From JANQGH01 sp039177555 (GTDB taxonomy: Bacteria > Pseudomonadota > Alphaproteobacteria > DSM-16000 > Inquilinaceae): a DNA stretch of 57,036 nt. Where the stretch lies: contig JBCDFV010000026.1 of NCBI GenBank assembly GCA_039177555.1, positions 1 to 57,036 on the forward strand, in the 5' to 3' direction. Both the position numbers and the translations under genes were made by a program. Below the pieces are notes generated by a model, which saw only the letters and a list, made by a program, of their open reading frames with translations, was not told where the DNA came from and made no database searches. Below are positions 53,854 through 57,036 of this stretch, piece after piece; position 1 is the stretch's first letter; each line of letters opens with the position of its first letter.

Positions 53854-54806
53854 GCTGGCGTGACTTCGACACGGCGCGGTCCCATTTCGTCGCTTCTTCC
53901 GACGAGCCGGGCCTGCGGCTGCACCTGCGCTGCCATTTGGATGAGGCCGCGCGCGTACCGGTGTTGTTTGTCCACGGCGCGACCTATGCCAGCCGTCTTT
54001 TTGACATTCCCCATCCGGGGGCGAGTTGGCTGCGCGCTACCACCGCCGCAGGCTTTGCCGCCTATGCGCTCGATATCCGGGGCTATGGCCTGTCGCGCTC
54101 TGCCGCCATGGAAACGGCCGCTGCCCCCTATGCCCGCGCCACGGATGCGATCCGCGACATCGACGATGTGGTCGCGTGGATCTGCGCCCGCCATGGGGTG
54201 CGAACCGTTCGGCTTGTCGGCGGCTCGTGGGGGTCGATCACCACGGCACTTTACGCGACGACGATTGGATCAGGGCGCGTCGATCGTCTTGTCCTCTACG
54301 CACCAATCCTCGCCGAGGTGAATGACGGTTGGCGCGCGTTTCTGGCTGAACCAGAGGATGCAAAGCTGTTCAATCACGGCTTCGGCGCGGCCCGGCTGAT
54401 CACCGAGGCGGCGACCCGCGACCGGCGGGATGCAGAGATGCCCGAAGGTGCGGCATGGCGGGACGAGGCCGTGTTTCAGGCGCTCGTCCAGTCGTCGTTG
54501 GCTGACGATCCCCAATCGGAACGTCACGATCCCCCCGCGTTCCGCGCTCCGAACGGTACGCTGCTGGACCTGTGGGAGGCGTTTAACGCACGCCCCGTCT
54601 ATGACCCTCGCGCCGTCAAGTGCCCGACCCTCCTGATCCGTGGAGGGGCCGACCCGACATCGACCCGCTCCGACGCGTTGACACTGTTTGATCGCCTCGG
54701 CGCCGCGAACAAGCAATATGTCGAGATCGCCAACGGCGCCCATTTCGTAAGCGTGGAGAAGCGCGCGCCCATCGTCTTCGACGCGGTAAACCGGTTTTTG
54801 TCATGA
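53850..54806 (+). CDS. Alpha/beta-hydrolase family protein
   Basis: 318 residues from GTG 53850, which overlaps the dctM stop (GTGA). The catalytic Ser is in GGSWGSITTALYA, the oxyanion region in VLFVHGATYASRLF, the acid in RGGADPTS and the His in NGAHFVS. An esterase, lactonase or amidase role is possible. Being last in the MarR-regulated TRAP operon, it probably acts on the imported substrate. It appears intact although the transporter is not. Confidence 0.85.
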   Translation: MSWRDFDTARSHFVASSDEPGLRLHLRCHLDEAARVPVLFVHGATYASRLFDIPHPGASWLRATTAAGFAAYALDIRGYGLSRSAAMETAAAPYARATDAIRDIDDVVAWICARHGVRTVRLVGGSWGSITTALYATTIGSGRVDRLVLYAPILAEVNDGWRAFLAEPEDAKLFNHGFGAARLITEAATRDRRDAEMPEGAAWRDEAVFQALVQSSLADDPQSERHDPPAFRAPNGTLLDLWEAFNARPVYDPRAVKCPTLLIRGGADPTSTRSDALTLFDRLGAANKQYVEIANGAHFVSVEKRAPIVFDAVNRFLS

Positions 54807-55023
54807 TGGCGGTTGCAGGTGGCGAGCGTGCTCGCTGACCTTGCGCCACACCGGTTTGCACAAGAAGCGTTTGCAACGCTCCGGTTTCATCTTCCATTGA
54901 CGGCTCCACGCGTGCTTTGCACCTTGGCTTCGCCCAACGGCCGATATGCTCCCCCCCCTTTTTGCAAGAGGATTCGGTCGGCGCTGCGTCCAATGGAGCG
55001 TTGGCAGAACAACGAACCGTGCC

Positions 55024-55078
55024 CGCCGTCCGGCCTGGAACAAGGGCCGCCTCGTTGGCCAGAAGAGGCCGCTGCCTC
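55024..55078 (+). pseudogene. Integrase N-terminal fragment
   Basis: A short frame encodes RPAWNKGRLVGQKRPL, a stretch seen near the N-terminus of a widespread tyrosine-recombinase group. It is cut off after about 18 codons and followed, in another frame, by a transposase fragment. It is a recombination scrap, not a functional gene. Confidence 0.5.
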
Positions 55079-55096
55079 AAGGGCCGCGATCGGGTC

Positions 55097-55327
55097 ATGG
55101 CGAAGGTTGCGGACGTCTACGCCGCAGGCCGGGTCAAGGAACGAGTATCGATCATTGTCTCACCCGTGCTCGCCGGCCAACGCCTCGGCATCAAGGAAGT
55201 CGACGACGGCATCTGGCTGATCAGCTTCATGCACGACGATCTTGGATATGCCGATCTGCAGCAAAGGATTTTGCAACCCATCGACACCCCGTTCGCCGCG
55301 AGGGTGTCACCCATGTCTCCGGTACAA
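55097..55327 (+). pseudogene. C-terminal fragment of an integrase-core transposase
   Basis: About 75 codons read VSPVLAGQRLGIKEVDDGI, then DLGYADLQQRILQPIDTPF and SPMSPV. This matches the extreme C-terminus of an IS481/IS3-like transposase. The DDE catalytic domain is absent. A terminal-repeat copy (TACCCATGTCTCC) follows at 55333. It is the remnant of one insertion sequence. Confidence 0.65.
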
Positions 55328-55332
55328 TCTGT

Positions 55333-55348
55333 TACCCATGTCTCCCGG
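55333..55348. mobile_element. Right insertion-sequence end
   Basis: TACCCATGTCTCCCGG matches the reverse complement of 49851-49866 over its first 13 bases. A related copy, CACCCATGTCTCCGG, is at 55308-55322 inside the transposase remnant. Together they mark the right boundary of the IS-flanked block that carries the TRAP operon. Confidence 0.55.
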
Positions 55349-55364
55349 TGGGACAATGAAAACA

Positions 55365-55414
55365 TGGCGACCCCGGCAGGATTCGAACCTGCGACCTACA
55401 GATTAGGAATCTGT
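55365..55414 (-). mobile_element. tRNA-Arg(CCT) 3'-half, probable attachment site
   Basis: On the minus strand the last 50 bases of a tRNA-Arg are seen: anticodon stem-loop ACAGA-TTCCTAA-TCTGT (CCT anticodon), variable loop, T arm GCAGG/CCTGC with TTCGAAT, and acceptor CGGGGTC-G-CCA. The 5' acceptor and D arm are missing. Truncated tRNA 3' halves beside an integrase gene are the typical footprint of site-specific integration into a tRNA gene. The intact gene should lie elsewhere. Confidence 0.75.
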
Positions 55415-55544
55415 TTATATGGTGCTCTCCTAAGATGGACCGAGTTTTACTTTATCGGTTTTTCAATATGTTAAGCGATACCGAGTGAGACCGGTTTTGC
55501 TGCGAATTGGTTTTCCGTGCTACCAAGTCCAATCTGGCAAGCTG

Positions 55545-56798
55545 ATGACCAAACTGAACAAGCGCACGGTGGAAGCGGCGCGACCTGAAGCTCGCGAGTA
55601 CGTCTTGTGGGATGAGAACCTGCCAGGCTTCGGCCTGCGGATAATGCCGACAGGGCGGCGCTCTTACATCGTTCAGTACCGAGTCGGTGGCGGCCGGGCA
55701 TCAAGAAGCCGAAAGGCAACGTTGGGCTGCCACGGTGTGCTGACGCCGGAACAGGCACGTTCCATTGCGCGCGACTGGCTGGCAACGGCGGCGCAGGGCG
55801 GTGACCCGGCCGCTGAGCGGGCGCAGGTACGGAATGCGCCGACTACGGCCGACCTTTGTGAGCGCTACCTGAGCGAGCACGCCGCGACGAAAAAGAAGCC
55901 ACGCAGTGCCAGGGAGGACGAACGCAACATCGCCAACCATATCGTGCCCCTCCTCGGAACGCGGAAGGTCGCCGACATCGCGACAGCAGACATCGATCGC
56001 GTCTTGAAGATCGTCAAACAGGGACGCACGGTCGCAGCCAACGGCGATGGAGCGCCCCCCAAGATGCTTCGCGGCGGCCCATTTGCGGCCAATCGAGTTC
56101 GAGCGCTCCTCAGCAAGATGCTCACACTGGCCGAACGCTGGCGCTGGCGGCCCGATGGCAGCAACCCGGTTCGCTTTTCCGCCAAGAACCCGGAGCGGCC
56201 GCGCGAGGTGTTCTTGAAAAGTGACGAACTTCAGCGGCTCGGCACGGCGTTAGACCACGCACAGGAGACGGGTGATGCGTCGCCAGAAGCGCTGGGCGCG
56301 ATCAGGTTCTTGACCTTGACCGGCTGTCGCGTGAGCGAGGCGCTGTCGTTGCGTTGGGACGACGTCGACTTCGATCGATCCATCGCCAGCCTCCCGGACA
56401 GCAAGACCGGAGCAAAACTGATCAGACTGCCTGAGGCAGCTACAAGTATCCTGCATGACCTGGCTGCCCATCGTTCTGACAATCCCTACATCTTTGCCGG
56501 CAGAAACGAGCATCGGCCACTAACAGACCTGAAGGGTCCGTGGTCCCGCATTCGCGAGAGTGCTGGCCTGGAACATGTAAGATTGCATGACCTGCGTCAC
56601 ACGGTTGCCAGCATAGGAGTCGCCTTACGGTATTCGCTTCCGATAATCGGCAGGATACTGGGCCATACGCAAGCGGCCATGACCCAACGCTACGCCCATC
56701 TTGCCGACGATCCTTTGGCCGAAGCGGCCGAGACAGTCGCCGCCAGAATCGAACGCGAGCTTTCCCAATCGACCACAAGGCCAGCGGGAACGGATTGA
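55545..56798 (+). CDS. int: Tyrosine recombinase (integrase)
   Basis: 417 residues from ATG 55545; an ATG 60 bases upstream is less likely. The arm-type N-domain (DENLPGFGLRIMPTGRRSYI) is followed by a core-binding domain and a catalytic domain with the full catalytic set: Arg in LTGCRVSEALSL, HxxR in LHDLRHTVASIG, His in GHTQAAM and the nucleophile Tyr in QRYAHLADD. It is intact and sits 130 bases from the tRNA-Arg 3' half, so it is the likely integrase of an element extending to the right of the window. Confidence 0.92.
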   Translation: MTKLNKRTVEAARPEAREYVLWDENLPGFGLRIMPTGRRSYIVQYRVGGGRASRSRKATLGCHGVLTPEQARSIARDWLATAAQGGDPAAERAQVRNAPTTADLCERYLSEHAATKKKPRSAREDERNIANHIVPLLGTRKVADIATADIDRVLKIVKQGRTVAANGDGAPPKMLRGGPFAANRVRALLSKMLTLAERWRWRPDGSNPVRFSAKNPERPREVFLKSDELQRLGTALDHAQETGDASPEALGAIRFLTLTGCRVSEALSLRWDDVDFDRSIASLPDSKTGAKLIRLPEAATSILHDLAAHRSDNPYIFAGRNEHRPLTDLKGPWSRIRESAGLEHVRLHDLRHTVASIGVALRYSLPIIGRILGHTQAAMTQRYAHLADDPLAEAAETVAARIERELSQSTTRPAGTD

Positions 56799-56901
56799 AT
56801 TGAGGTTTGTGGGAGGAAGAGTTGACTGCAGGCAACGTGTCAAAGCCGTCGAAGCCGACTTGCGCTGCCGTAGCAGACTTCGAGGAGACGATCAGCAGTA
56901 G

Positions 56902-57036
56902 CTAGAGCGTTTCCGATTTAGTTAGAAGCGTATCCGGCTTTTGCGAAGTAGTTTGCGCATTCGGGAGGTGTGATCGTGCCGATGAGGTGGCCGAGATGCT
57001 GCCATGTGTCATCGATGCTGCGCCTTTGAGCCAAGC
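56902..57036 (-). mobile_element. End of an IS630-type element (partial)
   Basis: On the minus strand the last codons of a transposase are visible, ending LIGTITPPECANYFAKAGYASN with stop TAA at 56918-56920. The fragment runs off the window edge. From 56902 the sequence reads TAGAGCGTTTCCG, a TA-bounded terminal repeat like other TAGAGC-type ends. The last-residue pattern AGYASN and the TA ends fit IS630. Confidence 0.65.

Overview
The window is GC-rich and dense with genes. It looks like the chromosome of a free-living alphaproteobacterium, probably Rhodospirillales-like. Three things suggest this: the backbone order rpsA(end)-ihfB-lapA-pyrF-trpF-trpB-trpA-accD-folC / trxA-addA-addB-tsaE, an ECF11 RpoE/ChrR pair, and LysR-DUF1127 and IalB-type genes. 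All calls come from reading the sequence; no database search was run.

Left part (1-25 kb): the conserved backbone is broken twice by accessory genes. Block A (about 1.1-5.8 kb, between lapA and pyrF) holds an ornithine-cyclodeaminase-like gene, an AGE-family sugar epimerase, a kinase-like phosphotransferase, a collapsed DUF1127/LysR pair and a FAD amine oxidase. Block B (7.2-11.6 kb, between trpF and trpB) holds a PhyH dioxygenase, an arsR-arsP pair with an apparently leaderless arsR, and a three-gene accessory phospholipid operon resembling E. coli ynbAB plus plsC. Then come trpBA, accD, folC and, on the opposite strand, tsaE-addB-addA-trxA for tRNA modification, recombination repair and redox.

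Middle (23.7-49.6 kb): ordinary chromosomal genes. They include ferredoxin/flavodoxin-NADP reductase, a PAS protein that looks like a truncated histidine kinase, yggT, corA, nnrU, argG, a LysR gene divergent from a DUF1127 gene, a methyltransferase, a thermolabile-type asparaginase, a SpoU methylase, an Aba4-like membrane protein, rpoE-chrR with a recognisable autoregulatory promoter, ialB, rlmN, an aminotransferase, a secreted LNR/YARHG protein, a two-subunit CoA-transferase, a HAD hydrolase, an ankyrin protein, a class III cyclase, and a run of small housekeeping genes (DUF971, Trm112, LON-N, CnoX, ProX-like). Two adjacent TAGAGC-ended palindromes at 29.6-29.7 kb supply the stop codons of both flanking genes. 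At 41.1 kb a 32-codon ORF has a Shine-Dalgarno sequence that matches the whole anti-SD, and a strong terminator follows downstream.

Right part (49.8-57 kb): mobile and decaying DNA. A tRNA-Gly is followed by a matching pair of insertion-sequence ends in inverted orientation. These bracket a MarR-regulated TRAP transporter/hydrolase operon. In that operon dctQ carries a frameshift and dctM an in-frame amber codon. Beyond it lie an integrase/transposase scrap heap, a 3' half of tRNA-Arg(CCT) that looks like an attachment site, an intact tyrosine integrase, and the end of an IS630-type element that runs off the window.
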